DNA of 64,000 nt from Marinilactibacillus psychrotolerans. Lineage in GTDB: Bacteria > Bacillota > Bacilli > Lactobacillales > Carnobacteriaceae_A. Both the position numbers and the translations under genes were made by a program. The stretch spans positions 79,102-143,101 of the forward strand of contig NZ_FMZD01000004.1 of assembly GCF_900101525.1 (NCBI RefSeq), given 5' to 3'. Positions 8,992 through 17,790 of this stretch are shown here, in pieces. The notes below the pieces were generated by a model, which was not told the DNA's origin, searched no databases, and saw only the letters and a program-made list of their open reading frames with translations. How positions within the stretch are numbered: position 1 is the stretch's first letter; each line of letters opens with the position of its first letter.

Positions 8992-10716
8992 GTGGATGTA
9001 CAACAAATCATTTTTCAGTTCTTAGGCGGACTGGGTATTTTCCTTTTTGGATTAAAATATATGGGAGATGGCCTGCAAAGATCAGCTGGAGATAATTTGC
9101 GTGATATTTTAAATAAATTTACATCAACACCTTTTCGAGCGGTTCTAGCAGGAATCGTTGTAACAGTATTGATTCAAAGTAGTAGTGGGACAACAGTTTT
9201 AACTGTTGGTCTTGTAAGCGCTGGATTTATGAAATTGAAACAAGCGATTGGGATTGTGATGGGTGCGAATATTGGAACGACAATAACAGCCTTTATCATT
9301 GGTTTTGATATAGGAGCCTATGCTTTACCTATAATTGCAGCAGGCGCACTTTTACTCTTTTTCTTTAAACGCCCGTTTATCAATAGCCTGGGCCAAGTAA
9401 TCTTCGGTTTTGGAGCATTATTTTATGGGTTAGAATTAATGGGAGACGGTTTACGCCCACTTGAAAATCTAGAAGTTTTTACAGATGCAATGGTAACTTT
9501 ATCTCAAAATCCTATTCTAGGAGTTGTTTCGGGTACGCTATTTACATTTATGCTACAGAGCTCATCAGCAACGATTGGGATACTTCAAGAGTTATATAGT
9601 CAAGGGAGCATGAGCTTAGATGCGGCACTACCCATCTTATTTGGAAGTAATATCGGAACAACGATTACGGCAATTCTAGCTGCGATAGGGGCAAGTGTAG
9701 CGGCAAAACGTACATCAGCTTCTCATGTGATATTCAACTTGTCAGGTACCATAGTTATCCTTTTACTTCTGAGTCCATTTACCAGTCTTGTTAGTTATTT
9801 GTCAACACAATTAAGCTTGAATGCTGCGATGCAGATTGCCTTTGCTCACGGGATGTTTAATGTATTTAATGTGCTTGTTCAAATGTGGTTCATCAGTCAA
9901 ATTGCTGCTTTAGTGACTAAACTGGTTCCAGGAGACGATGCATTGATTGAATATGATTCTTCTAATTTGGACTATTCAATTATTCAAACAGCTCCTTCAA
10001 TTGCCTTGAATCAGGCAAAACTTGAAATTGAACAAATGGGTGAATTCGTTTCAGAAGAATTTAAATCTATGTTTGATTATTATAAAAATCAAGATGAGAA
10101 AAGTCGATTGAATACTTTGCAACTTGAAGAAGTTGTGAATAAAATAGATGGGTATCTTACAGAATATTTGATGTTGATATCGGTTGAAGATCTTCCTTTA
10201 CAGAATTCAACGGAACATGCAAAATTAGTAGATGTAACGAAATACCTTGAACGTATTGGAGATCATTCAGAAAACGTCATAAAAAATATTCAAGAAGCTG
10301 TAAAAGCTAATAAAAAACACAATAAGAATAATAAAGATAAAGTTGAGAAAGTTTTTTATGATGACGATTTGGTAAAATTGTTTGAATTAGTAGAAGAAAA
10401 TATTAAAGATGCAGTAGAATCTTTCTCTACAGATAGTTACGCACTAGCGGGGAAAGTATTAAAACGAGAAAAGGATGTCAATAAGCTTGAAGACGATATC
10501 CGTAGTAAGTTTATTGAGCGATTGAATAAAGGCGTTGGCTTACCTTCGGATGGTATTTTGTTTGTAGATATTGTTTCCAACTTGGAAAGAATGTCGGATC
10601 ATTCAACGAAAATTGCGAAACATACTTTAGGAATGCGTTATCCATTCCAGAAACAATCAAAAATACCAAGACATGGGTATTTAAAAGAGGTAGCAGAGCC
10701 AATTGAATTGCCTTAA
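8992..10716 (+). CDS. Na+/phosphate cotransporter with C-terminal PhoU-like domain
   Basis: A 574-residue NptA/YjbB-type transporter that imports (or in some relatives exports) inorganic phosphate with sodium. The N-terminal half has two inverted Na_Pi_cotrans repeats, each with the signature QSSS (first at residues 62-65, second near 188) and the paired GANIGTTITA/GSNIGTTITA segments. The C-terminal third (from about residue 340) is helical and carries two PhoU-like ERIGDHSENV/ERMSDHSTKI motifs, a common regulatory fusion. GTG start with ACGGAGGG 9 bases upstream. It gives a second phosphate route besides the Pst operon in this window. Monocistronic, closed by a terminator. Confidence 0.9.
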   Translation: MDVQQIIFQFLGGLGIFLFGLKYMGDGLQRSAGDNLRDILNKFTSTPFRAVLAGIVVTVLIQSSSGTTVLTVGLVSAGFMKLKQAIGIVMGANIGTTITAFIIGFDIGAYALPIIAAGALLLFFFKRPFINSLGQVIFGFGALFYGLELMGDGLRPLENLEVFTDAMVTLSQNPILGVVSGTLFTFMLQSSSATIGILQELYSQGSMSLDAALPILFGSNIGTTITAILAAIGASVAAKRTSASHVIFNLSGTIVILLLLSPFTSLVSYLSTQLSLNAAMQIAFAHGMFNVFNVLVQMWFISQIAALVTKLVPGDDALIEYDSSNLDYSIIQTAPSIALNQAKLEIEQMGEFVSEEFKSMFDYYKNQDEKSRLNTLQLEEVVNKIDGYLTEYLMLISVEDLPLQNSTEHAKLVDVTKYLERIGDHSENVIKNIQEAVKANKKHNKNNKDKVEKVFYDDDLVKLFELVEENIKDAVESFSTDSYALAGKVLKREKDVNKLEDDIRSKFIERLNKGVGLPSDGILFVDIVSNLERMSDHSTKIAKHTLGMRYPFQKQSKIPRHGYLKEVAEPIELP

Positions 10717-10723
10717 TATAATT

Positions 10724-10769
10724 AAAAAGCAGCGACTTTTCTGAAAATAGAAAAGCCGCTGCTTTTTTT
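10724..10769. terminator. Bidirectional terminator between Na/Pi and FAH genes
   Basis: A stem with AAAAAGCAGCG on the left and CGCTGCTTTTT on the right, extended by CTTTTCT/AGAAAAG, has A- and T-tracts at the two ends, so it can stop transcription from either side of these convergent genes. Confidence 0.85.
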
Positions 10770-10770
10770 A

Positions 10771-11670
10771 TTACTTTATTTGATTACTTAACGTACCAAT
10801 ATTTGATATAGTTGCTTCAACTAAATCATTTTGAGATAACCAGTTTTGTTCATCGTTTGGTTTTGCTAAAATAACTCCTTTGGGCGTACCGGTAAAAACC
10901 AAATCTCCAGGTTTTAAAGTAAGATGTTTGGATAAATAACTGAGAATAGTTGGGATATCAAAAATCATCTCTTTTGTATTTCCATTTTGAACAATTTCAT
11001 TATTGACTTTTAAGTTAACGTAAAGATTATTTAAATTAGGGATCTCATCTTTTGTAACAATATTGGGACCAATTGGTGCAAAATAATCTAACGTTTTTCC
11101 AAGCATCCATTGCGAAGATTTCCTTTGTAATTTACGGTCAGTCAAATTATTGCCAACTGTGTACCCAAATATACAGTCAAATACATTTTCTTTCTGGACA
11201 TTTTTCATTGTTTTTCCAATAACCACAACGAGTTCAGCAGAATAATCTACTTGTCTAGCTACAGGCGGAATCGGAATATCTTGTTTATGAGCAGCCAAGG
11301 TATTATTGAATTTATTATATAAAACAGGGTTTAAAGGTATTTCTCCATCCATTTCTTTCACATGATCCAGATAATTCATACTAACACATATAATTTTCTC
11401 TGGATTTTGAACTACAGGAAGAAAAGTAATCAGATCTTTTTGTTCAATAAATGTTTCAATCGCTACCCCTGAAGCATCTAATTGTTCAATTAAATCTTTT
11501 AGCTTCATTAATTGCTCGTTACTATTTTCGATCACTGAATCCATAGTATATTTAGTAGGTTTATTGAAATAGCTACTGAGCTTTGCTACGTTTACTAAAC
11601 CGTGCGTTGTCTCAATACCAAGCTGAGTCGTAAGGGTGGAATTCTTATGGTAGTATTGAACGAGTTTCAT
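10771..11670 (-). CDS. Fumarylacetoacetate hydrolase (FAH) family protein
   Basis: A 299-residue enzyme of the FAH superfamily, whose members hydrolyse, isomerise or decarboxylate keto-acid C-C bonds with a divalent metal. The C-terminal catalytic domain is clear: ICVSMNYLDHVKE, PVLYNKF, the ELVVVIGK metal-site strand, YTVGNNLTDR and GDLVFTGTPKGV. The N-terminal 70 residues form the usual small FAH_N-like domain. The ATG follows AAGGAG on the minus strand. It stands alone, with no catabolic cluster nearby, so acylpyruvase, oxaloacetate decarboxylase-like or other activity cannot be separated. Confidence 0.85.
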   Translation of the reverse strand: MKLVQYYHKNSTLTTQLGIETTHGLVNVAKLSSYFNKPTKYTMDSVIENSNEQLMKLKDLIEQLDASGVAIETFIEQKDLITFLPVVQNPEKIICVSMNYLDHVKEMDGEIPLNPVLYNKFNNTLAAHKQDIPIPPVARQVDYSAELVVVIGKTMKNVQKENVFDCIFGYTVGNNLTDRKLQRKSSQWMLGKTLDYFAPIGPNIVTKDEIPNLNNLYVNLKVNNEIVQNGNTKEMIFDIPTILSYLSKHLTLKPGDLVFTGTPKGVILAKPNDEQNWLSQNDLVEATISNIGTLSNQIK

Positions 11671-11844
11671 TATTTTGGCTCCTTCTGTGAAGCGTTTTAT
11701 ATTCTGTCAAATCATTATATCGAAAAGATTCAAAATATAGAATTATAATGAATCAGTGATTGAATTTTTCTTGCTCATACGGTTAGTTTGAAGTATGCTA
11801 AAGAGAAAGAATAAGTATAGGTAGACTAAAAACGGAGGTTTCAC

Positions 11845-12075
11845 ATGGCTAATAGAAATAAAAATATTGAAGTAGAAATTAAAGAAACAACGAACCAGTC
11901 AGACTCGTTGACAGAACTTGAAGTATTAGTGAAAAATAAAGTGATAGGAACCGTTAGACAACCATTAGATGAGCAAGTTGCGGTTCGGTATAAAACAGAA
12001 AAAGAAATGACGGCTAAAACAATTGATGAAGGGATTCAAATGATTATAGCTGAATACAATTTACACGATCAGTAA
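11845..12075 (+). CDS. DUF2969-type small protein
   Basis: A 76-residue, charged, soluble protein with no signal peptide. The pattern NKNIEVEIKE, then LEVLVKNKVIGTV and a C-terminal TIDEGIQMIIAEYNLH fits my memory of DUF2969, a short family found mostly in lactic acid bacteria with no known function. ATG at 11845 with ACGGAGG upstream. It stands alone and is followed by a terminator. The family name comes from memory and should be confirmed. Confidence 0.65.
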   Translation: MANRNKNIEVEIKETTNQSDSLTELEVLVKNKVIGTVRQPLDEQVAVRYKTEKEMTAKTIDEGIQMIIAEYNLHDQ

Positions 12076-12085
12076 AAAATTGAGC

Positions 12086-12162
12086 AGCCTTTTAAGAGAA
12101 GTTTCCGGTTAACCAGTTAATTGGGTTAAATACCGTAGATCTTGGCTTAAAAAGGCTTTTTA
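12086..12162 (+). terminator. Terminator after the DUF2969 gene
   Basis: Arms AGCCTTTTAAG (12086-12096) and CTTAAAAAGGCT (12146-12157, one bulged A) are followed by a T-run. The long loop holds GGTTAACC and GGGTTAA elements. Confidence 0.65.
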
Positions 12163-12281
12163 TTTTGCTCTCTTTCTGCACGCGTTCTTAATAATGCCTT
12201 TCGATATTACTTAAAGAGTACTCTGTGATATGATAGTAAAAAGAACTGTTAACAGTTAACATAAAAAGGAAGTGAAATAAA

Positions 12282-13322
12282 ATGGAAAAAATGGAAAAAT
12301 TCGAAGAAAAAGTTCCTCATAAAGAAAAGCTGATACGCTTAATTCGTATATTGAAGTCAAATTGGGAACGAGCTGAAGTTGCTCAAAGTGCTGCAGAGAT
12401 GGCCTATTTCCTGTTATTATCTTTATTGCCTGTATTATTGGTTATCGCAAATGTTATTCCTCTGCTTCCTATGGCTACTAGTGACGTATTAAGTTTTATG
12501 TCTGATTTGATTCCCACCGATATTTATAATGTTTTAGAGCCGACAATTGAAAGTTATTTACAAAGTGCTAGCGGAGGGGCCATTTCTTTTGGTTTGCTGG
12601 CAGCTATCTGGTCATCCAGCCGAGTGATTAATACCTTAAGAAACAACTTGAATGATGTTTATGGTGTTGTTCAAGAAAACAACTTTATTGTAGCTAGAAT
12701 TATTTCCGTATTAGTCATGATGGCCATTCTAGTCGTCATTGGTTTGACCGTGTTCCTCTTTGTATTTGGAGAACAAATACTGAATCTTGTACAAAATTTT
12801 GTGGGGATAAGCATGCCGTTTATTCAGGAATTTTTAGTTTTAAGATATGTTGTTTTAATTGTTATTTTGTTTGCTGTTTTCTTCATAGTCTATCGATTTG
12901 TTCCAAATCATAGTTTATCTATCAAATATTCTTACCCGGGAGCATTATTTACAACGATTGGCTGGTTAGCTTTAGTGCAAGGTTTTTCATTCTATCTTAA
13001 TTTTGCTGGGGGAGATGCTGTAGCAAATGCAACGTTTGGAGCTTTCATCGCCCTAATGCTGTTCTTGTATCTGTCTAGTATAATTATTTTATTAGGCGGG
13101 TTACTCAATGTGATTATTTTTGAATGGCAGCGCCAGGAATCTGTTCCGCAATATGAATCGGAATTAAAACACCAAGAACAGCTGAAAGACACTTCTTGGG
13201 AAGGTTATCCAAGTGAATCCGATACTGTCATTATGAAAAGAAAGCTTTACAAAGTTAATCGATTAAAAGAAGACGAATTAGAGGATATCCACGAAAAAGA
13301 AGAAATAAAAGAGAATAACTGA
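12282..13322 (+). CDS. YihY/virulence factor BrkB family membrane protein
   Basis: A 346-residue inner-membrane protein. After a charged 35-residue N-terminus comes the family signature (AEMAYFLLLSLLPVLL), then about six membrane helices, the AAIWSSSRVINTLRNNLN motif and a GALFTTIGWL segment. The last 70 residues are acidic and cytoplasmic. Members were once called RNase BN in error; their real role is unknown. ATG with AAAGGAAGTG upstream. Transcribed alone, closed by a hairpin. Confidence 0.88.
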   Translation: MEKMEKFEEKVPHKEKLIRLIRILKSNWERAEVAQSAAEMAYFLLLSLLPVLLVIANVIPLLPMATSDVLSFMSDLIPTDIYNVLEPTIESYLQSASGGAISFGLLAAIWSSSRVINTLRNNLNDVYGVVQENNFIVARIISVLVMMAILVVIGLTVFLFVFGEQILNLVQNFVGISMPFIQEFLVLRYVVLIVILFAVFFIVYRFVPNHSLSIKYSYPGALFTTIGWLALVQGFSFYLNFAGGDAVANATFGAFIALMLFLYLSSIIILLGGLLNVIIFEWQRQESVPQYESELKHQEQLKDTSWEGYPSESDTVIMKRKLYKVNRLKEDELEDIHEKEEIKENN

Positions 13323-13335
13323 TAATTTAAGAATG

Positions 13336-13372
13336 AAAATGAAGTAGCGGTTTAAGCTTGCTTCATTTTTGT
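13336..13372 (+). terminator. Terminator after the YihY gene
   Basis: Arms AAAATGAAG (13336-13344) and CTTCATTTT (13361-13369) followed by further T residues; it lies 13 bases after the stop codon. Confidence 0.75.
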
Positions 13373-13446
13373 TTTGTCCTCTTTTTCTTTTAATACAAAT
13401 GGATTATAATAGTAAAAGACGATTTAAGTGAGAGGAACAATTAAAA

Positions 13447-13821
13447 ATGAAGTTTTATTGTCACCCTACATGCACTACCTGTAAAAAAGCTCAACAATGG
13501 CTAGAGATCAATCATATTGATTACACATTTATTAATTTAAAAGAAACGGCACCCTCAAAAGAAATGTTAATGAAACTAATGAAACAGTCAAAGCGACCCC
13601 TAAAACAATTTTTTAACACAAGTGGCCAGCTATATCGACAGTATGAACTTAAAGATAAAGTTTCGGATATGTCTATAGAAGAAGCGGCAGAATGGCTTTC
13701 AAAAAATGGAATGCTAGTTAAGCGTCCCTTAGCTATAAAGGAAAATAATTTTACCATAGGATTTAAAGAAAAAGAATATGAAGCAGTATGGCTATCAGCA
13801 GAAAAGGAGAACACAAAATGA
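13447..13821 (+). CDS. ArsC/Spx/MgsR-family thioredoxin-fold protein (YusI-like)
   Basis: A 124-residue ArsC-like protein with Cys5, Cys9 and Cys12 (CHPTCTTC) at the start of a thioredoxin fold and a conserved KRPL segment near the end. The family includes arsenate reductases and the regulators Spx and MgsR. The size and the neighbour (a GcvH-like gene with which it shares an ATGA stop/start) match the yusI-gcvH arrangement of Bacillus, so this is more likely YusI-like than a true arsenate reductase. Possible roles are redox handling or regulation. A TATAAT-like -10 lies near 13405. Confidence 0.82.
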   Translation: MKFYCHPTCTTCKKAQQWLEINHIDYTFINLKETAPSKEMLMKLMKQSKRPLKQFFNTSGQLYRQYELKDKVSDMSIEEAAEWLSKNGMLVKRPLAIKENNFTIGFKEKEYEAVWLSAEKENTK

Positions 13822-14177
13822 CAGTGAAGTATCATGAATCAGGTATATGGATCGAAAAAACAGGTGAAAATTATAGAATCGGTTTATCTGAAAAAGGGCA
13901 AGATGATATTGGCGAAGTGATGTTCGTAGAATTACCGGAATATGGCACAAAGCTAGAAGCAGGAGATGTACTATTAGGAGTTGAAGGAGCAAAAGCCGTA
14001 ACCGAACTGACCATACCAGTAGCCGGGGAAGTAAAAGCTATTCACGAAGAAGTAGAAGATGAGCCCGAATTACTGAACTCTCCCGATAAAAACGAAAATT
14101 GGATTATTGAAGTTAGTGGCGTAGATCAAGCTGTCGTAGACACATTTGCAAACGATCCTTGGGAAAGTAAAAAATAA
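13818..14177 (+). CDS. gcvH: Glycine cleavage H-protein-like lipoyl carrier
   Basis: A 119-residue lipoyl-domain protein. Lys59 in VEGAKAVTEL stands at the lipoylation position, followed by IPVAGEV, the second half of the hammerhead, and NENWIIEV. No other glycine cleavage gene is in the window. In Firmicutes GcvH also works in lipoate relay to the 2-oxoacid dehydrogenases, which may be its main job here. The ATG at 13818 overlaps the previous stop (ATGA) and has AAAGGAG upstream; longer readings to the left have no ribosome site. Confidence 0.85.
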   Translation: MTVKYHESGIWIEKTGENYRIGLSEKGQDDIGEVMFVELPEYGTKLEAGDVLLGVEGAKAVTELTIPVAGEVKAIHEEVEDEPELLNSPDKNENWIIEVSGVDQAVVDTFANDPWESKK

Positions 14178-14179
14178 TC

Positions 14180-14208
14180 TTGACATCCTAAGTATAGACT
14201 GATAATAT
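14180..14208 (+). promoter_or_regulatory. Sigma-A promoter of the met T-box operon
   Basis: A consensus -35 TTGACA (14180-14185) and a -10 TAATAT (14203-14208) are spaced by 17 bases, beginning only three bases after the gcvH-like stop. Transcription would start near 14215 and run through the T-box leader. Confidence 0.8.
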
Positions 14209-14214
14209 AAAGAC

Positions 14215-14544
14215 CACTTAAAACAAATGAATTTAATAGAAATTAAATGCGATGAAAAGAAGAGTACATCCAAGAAACATTCAAAGAGAGCTGTGGTTTG
14301 GTGAAAAGCAGCAATGCAGGCGGGATGGAAAATGATCTTTGAGCAGATCAGGTGAATGATCATTCACAAGCTTGGTCCGGGTGCATCCGATAAAATGCCA
14401 CAGTATACAGATAAGGTAAAATGTCTAAGTACTGGATGAGGTGATATACGTGAGTATATGACGAATAAAGGTGGTAACACGAGAGCTAAAGCTTTTGTCC
14501 TTTGGAATCTATGATAGGATTCTATAGGACAGAAGCTTTTTTTG
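14215..14544 (+). ncRNA. T-box riboswitch leader of metNIQ
   Basis: About 330 bases between a strong promoter and metN hold T-box landmarks: an AGTA element (near 14260), AGAGAGC and GGTGAAAAGC of Stem I (about 14285-14312), the T-box sequence with AATAAAGGTGGTAACACGAG (14464-14483), and a terminator (arms 14488-14501 and 14526-14539, then T7) that competes with the antiterminator. The bulge TGGT would pair with a tRNA ending ACCA, as expected for tRNA-Met. The gene context points to methionine; the specifier codon was not placed with certainty (ATG at 14356-14358 is a candidate). Uncharged tRNA should allow read-through. Confidence 0.88.
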
Positions 14545-14618
14545 TCTGATTTTATAAGTCAAAATAATATTCAGAAACAAAGTACTTGTTTACCACTACT
14601 TTTAAAGGAGGAAGCAGC

Positions 14619-15650
14619 ATGATTGAATTAAAAGAAATCAGAAAAATTTATAAAACTAAACAAGCGGACGTTACGGCGTTAGACGATGTTAATATTGCAA
14701 TACAAGATGGAGAAGTTTATGGAATCGTGGGGTATTCAGGAGCTGGAAAAAGTACTTTACTCAGACTGTTGAATGGGCTGGAAAAACCAACAAGTGGCGA
14801 AGTCTCACTAGCAGGAAAAGCTTTAAATACTTTGAAAAACTCGACATTACGTAAAGAAAGACAAAAAATCGGGATGATTTTCCAGCATTTTAATCTGCTA
14901 TGGAGTCGAACGGTGTTGGAAAACATTCTTTTCCCTTTAGAAATTGCGCGTGTATCTAAAGTAAAACGAAAACAAAGAGCCTTGGAATTGATTAGATTGG
15001 TAGGACTTGAAGGAAGAGAACATGCCTATCCTTCAGAATTATCCGGTGGTCAAAAACAGCGTGTAGGAATTGCTAGAGCGCTGGCTAATGATCCTACCGT
15101 ACTCCTTTGCGACGAAGCCACTAGTGCATTGGACCCGAAAACGACGGAAGATGTTTTAGAACTTTTACTAGATATTAATAAAAAGCTGAATTTGACGATT
15201 GTATTAATTACCCATGAAATGCAAGTGATCAGAAGAATTTGTGATCGGGTAGCTGTAATGAGTGAGGGGAAAGTCGTAGAAGAAGGTCAAGTTAAAGAAG
15301 TCTTCAAGAATCCTAAAGAAACTATTACTAAACAATTTATCAGACAAGATACGAATATTGATGCAGAGGATACCATAACCATTTTACATGAGCTAGCTCG
15401 GAAATACCCAGAAGGAAAAGTTGCTCGGTTGGTTTTCTTGGAAGATCAAGTCAGAAGTCCTTTTATTTCTAGAATATCAAGGGAATATGATGTGGATATC
15501 AATATCATTCAAGGAAGTGTGCAAGAGTCACAAGATACGTCACTAGGCTCATTATACGTGCAGATTACCGGTAGCACTGAATCAATAGAGCAAGCTTTGC
15601 AAAAAATCAAAGCGTACCATATAGAAATCGAGGTGATCGATTATGCGTAA
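14619..15650 (+). CDS. metN: Methionine ABC transporter ATP-binding protein MetN
   Basis: A 343-residue ATPase of the D/L-methionine importer. Walker A GYSGAGKST, Q-loop FQHFNLLWSRTV, signature LSGGQKQRVGIARAL, Walker B VLLCDEATSALDP and the H-loop THEM match MetN. The C-terminal 90 residues form the NIL domain, which binds methionine and trans-inhibits the pump. The ATG at 14619 follows AAAGGAGG; an in-frame upstream codon lacks a ribosome site. First gene after the T-box, overlapping metI by 8 bases. Confidence 0.93.
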   Translation: MIELKEIRKIYKTKQADVTALDDVNIAIQDGEVYGIVGYSGAGKSTLLRLLNGLEKPTSGEVSLAGKALNTLKNSTLRKERQKIGMIFQHFNLLWSRTVLENILFPLEIARVSKVKRKQRALELIRLVGLEGREHAYPSELSGGQKQRVGIARALANDPTVLLCDEATSALDPKTTEDVLELLLDINKKLNLTIVLITHEMQVIRRICDRVAVMSEGKVVEEGQVKEVFKNPKETITKQFIRQDTNIDAEDTITILHELARKYPEGKVARLVFLEDQVRSPFISRISREYDVDINIIQGSVQESQDTSLGSLYVQITGSTESIEQALQKIKAYHIEIEVIDYA

Positions 15651-16344
15651 AGAAGAGAGTTTTATAGAAATCATCCAGTCCTATATGAACTGGGAAGAAG
15701 TAGATCCTGCCAAGTTATGGACGAACACATTAGATACGTTGTATATGACGTTTGCTTCTCTTGTGGCTGTATTACTTTTAGGATTAATTTTAGGACTAAT
15801 ATTATATGAAACAAATAAAAGAGAAGGAAAACTTGCAAAAGTCATCTATTATATTACGACCCTTTTTGTGAATGTTTTCCGTTCAATTCCGTTTATTATA
15901 CTCATTGTTCTACTCATTCCATTTACACGAGCACTATTAAATACAATGACAGGTCCTACTGCTGGGCTGCCAGCATTGATTTTATCAGCAGCACCATTTT
16001 ATGGCAGACTTGTTGAAACGAGTTTTAGAGATGTAGATAAAGGCGTTATTGAAGCAGCCGAAGCTATGGGTGCCAGCAAATTCGAAATCATCACTAAAGT
16101 GCTCATACCAGAAAGTTTACCTTCATTGATCTCAGGGATTACCGTAACGGCTATTTCGTTGATTGGTTTCTCAGCAATTGCCGGGATTATTGGGGCAGGC
16201 GGCTTAGGGAATATGGCTTATCTGGACGGATTCCAGCGAAGTCGTAATACGGTGACCTTAGTGGCAACAGTTACGATTGTAGCGATTGTTTTTGTACTTC
16301 AAGCCATTGGAGACTTCATCGTTAAGAAAATTGATAAAAGGTAA
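15643..16344 (+). CDS. metI: Methionine ABC transporter permease MetI
   Basis: A 233-residue permease with five to six membrane helices. The EAAEAMGASKFEIITKVLIPES segment contains the coupling helix that docks on MetN, and the IGFSAIAGIIGAGGLGNMAY motif is typical of MetI. The ATG overlaps the end of metN and has GAGGTG upstream, so translation is coupled. Second gene of the T-box-controlled operon. Confidence 0.93.
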   Translation: MRKEESFIEIIQSYMNWEEVDPAKLWTNTLDTLYMTFASLVAVLLLGLILGLILYETNKREGKLAKVIYYITTLFVNVFRSIPFIILIVLLIPFTRALLNTMTGPTAGLPALILSAAPFYGRLVETSFRDVDKGVIEAAEAMGASKFEIITKVLIPESLPSLISGITVTAISLIGFSAIAGIIGAGGLGNMAYLDGFQRSRNTVTLVATVTIVAIVFVLQAIGDFIVKKIDKR

Positions 16345-16402
16345 CATAATACTATGTGGGAATAAAAAACAAAAAAAAACAAAAAATTTGGAGGAAAAGC
16401 AA

Positions 16403-17260
16403 ATGTCTAAATCATTATTAAAGAAAGTTCTTTTATCAGCAGGAGCGGTCGCACTGCTAAGTGCATGTGGTAACGGAAGTGATTCATCTAATGAGGAATC
16501 AAGTGGAAATGCAGGCTCAGAAGAAACAAAAACTTTAACAGTCGGAGCAACGAATACACCTCACGGAGAAATTTTGGAATTTGTTAAGCCGACTTTAGAA
16601 GAAGAAGGCGTAGAATTAGATATTGTAACCTATACAGATTATCCACTGATCAACCAAGCACTTGCAGATGGGGATTTAGATGCGAACTACTTCCAGCATG
16701 TTCCATATTTTAATGCAGAAGTAGAAGAAAATGGATATGACTTTGCCAATGCTGGTGGAATTCATATTGAGCCAATCGCAGCCTATTCACAACGCTATGA
16801 AAAATTAGAAGACCTACCAGAAGGTGCAGAAATATTGGTCAGCAGCAATGCTCCCGATTATGGACGCATTTTAGAAATCTTGCAAGACCATGGATTAATC
16901 AAACTTAAAGAAGGCGTAGACATTACAGAAGCCACATTTGATGATATTGCCGAAAATGAACGCAACCTTGATTTCCAGTATGATTATGATCCAGCGCTGA
17001 TGGTTCAATTATTGAACAGTGATGAAGGCGACGTCGTATTTATTAATTCAAACTTTGCAGTAGATAATGATATCAATCCAGTAGAAGATTCTATCGCAAT
17101 ACAAAGTGAAGATTCTCCGTATGCCAACATTATAGCCGTACGTTCTGAAGATGCAGAAAATGAAGCAATTCAAAAATTAGTAGACGCATTGCATAGTGAA
17201 GAAACACAGGACTATATCTTGGAAAATTGGGGCGGATCAGTGGTCCCTGTTTCTAAATAA
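16403..17260 (+). CDS. metQ: Methionine-binding lipoprotein MetQ (NlpA family)
   Basis: A 285-residue extracellular binding protein. The signal peptide ends in LLSAC with lipid Cys22 and is followed by a Ser/Asn/Glu linker. The NlpA-family core shows VGATNTPHGEIL, DYPLINQALADGDLDANYFQH, GGIHIEPIAAYS and a C-terminal ENWGGSVVPV. The ATG at 16403 has TTGGAGGA upstream; a longer open frame to the left overlaps metI and is not used. It completes metNIQ. No clear terminator follows. Confidence 0.92.
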   Translation: MSKSLLKKVLLSAGAVALLSACGNGSDSSNEESSGNAGSEETKTLTVGATNTPHGEILEFVKPTLEEEGVELDIVTYTDYPLINQALADGDLDANYFQHVPYFNAEVEENGYDFANAGGIHIEPIAAYSQRYEKLEDLPEGAEILVSSNAPDYGRILEILQDHGLIKLKEGVDITEATFDDIAENERNLDFQYDYDPALMVQLLNSDEGDVVFINSNFAVDNDINPVEDSIAIQSEDSPYANIIAVRSEDAENEAIQKLVDALHSEETQDYILENWGGSVVPVSK

Positions 17261-17423
17261 TAGTGACTAGTAAGAAGCAAACACAAAATAATAAATGTGA
17301 AATCAAATAATTTACTTTTTAAAATTAAGTATTTTTATAAAACACTTTTAAAATTTTAGTTATCTATTTTCTAAATCTGAAGTATGCTATGATTGAATGA
17401 ATTAAATGTAAGGAGTGAGTTGT

Positions 17424-17603
17424 ATGCCAATCGTTCACATCGATATGATCAAAGGGCGCAGTGATGAGCAAAAAAAGGGATTAGTGGAAGATATTGTTAA
17501 AGCGGTGGAAACTCATACAGGCGCTAAAAAAGATGCCATAACGGTCATTATTAACGATGTTGAGAAAAACAATATTGCAACTAAAGGCGAGTACCAAGGA
17601 TAG
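17424..17603 (+). CDS. 4-oxalocrotonate tautomerase family protein
   Basis: A 59-residue protein of the 4-OT superfamily. Start-codon removal would expose Pro1, the catalytic base, and Arg11 of the family is in place (PIVHIDMIKGR). The second Arg of true 4-OT (position 39) is replaced by Thr, so the native substrate is probably not 2-hydroxymuconate. No aromatic degradation genes are near; in lactic acid bacteria such proteins are common and their role is unclear. ATG at 17424 with AAGGAG upstream; an upstream start would hide the catalytic Pro. Confidence 0.85.
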   Translation: MPIVHIDMIKGRSDEQKKGLVEDIVKAVETHTGAKKDAITVIINDVEKNNIATKGEYQG

Positions 17604-17689
17604 TGTCTCACTATTTTGACTTACAGCAACTTTTTTTGATCCAGTTATATGAACTTAAACACTGTTCAAAACTAAATAAAAGACATTAA

Positions 17690-17740
17690 GAAATAGTGCA
17701 GTTCAGAGTGTTTATTCTGAATGTGCACTATTTCGTTGTT
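17690..17740 (+). terminator. Hairpin after the tautomerase gene
   Basis: Arms GAAATAGTGCA (17690-17700) and TGCACTATTTC (17724-17734) plus inner TTCAGA/TCTGAA make a long stem; the T-tract is interrupted (GTTGTTT), so efficiency is uncertain. Confidence 0.6.
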
Positions 17741-17790
17741 TAAGCAAGAACAAAAAATTATAAGATAATCAGATTCAAGGAGTGGATACA

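Noticed and set aside
13447..13821. Calling this gene arsenate reductase arsC
   Set aside because: No arsenic genes nearby; the neighbour and size fit the YusI-like subgroup instead.
13521..13835. 104-codon minus-strand frame across the ArsC-like gene
   Set aside because: Shadow frame; the plus-strand gene has a clear Cys motif and ribosome site.
14070..14363. 97-codon minus-strand frame in the met leader
   Set aside because: Overlaps the promoter and T-box structure, has no coding hallmarks.
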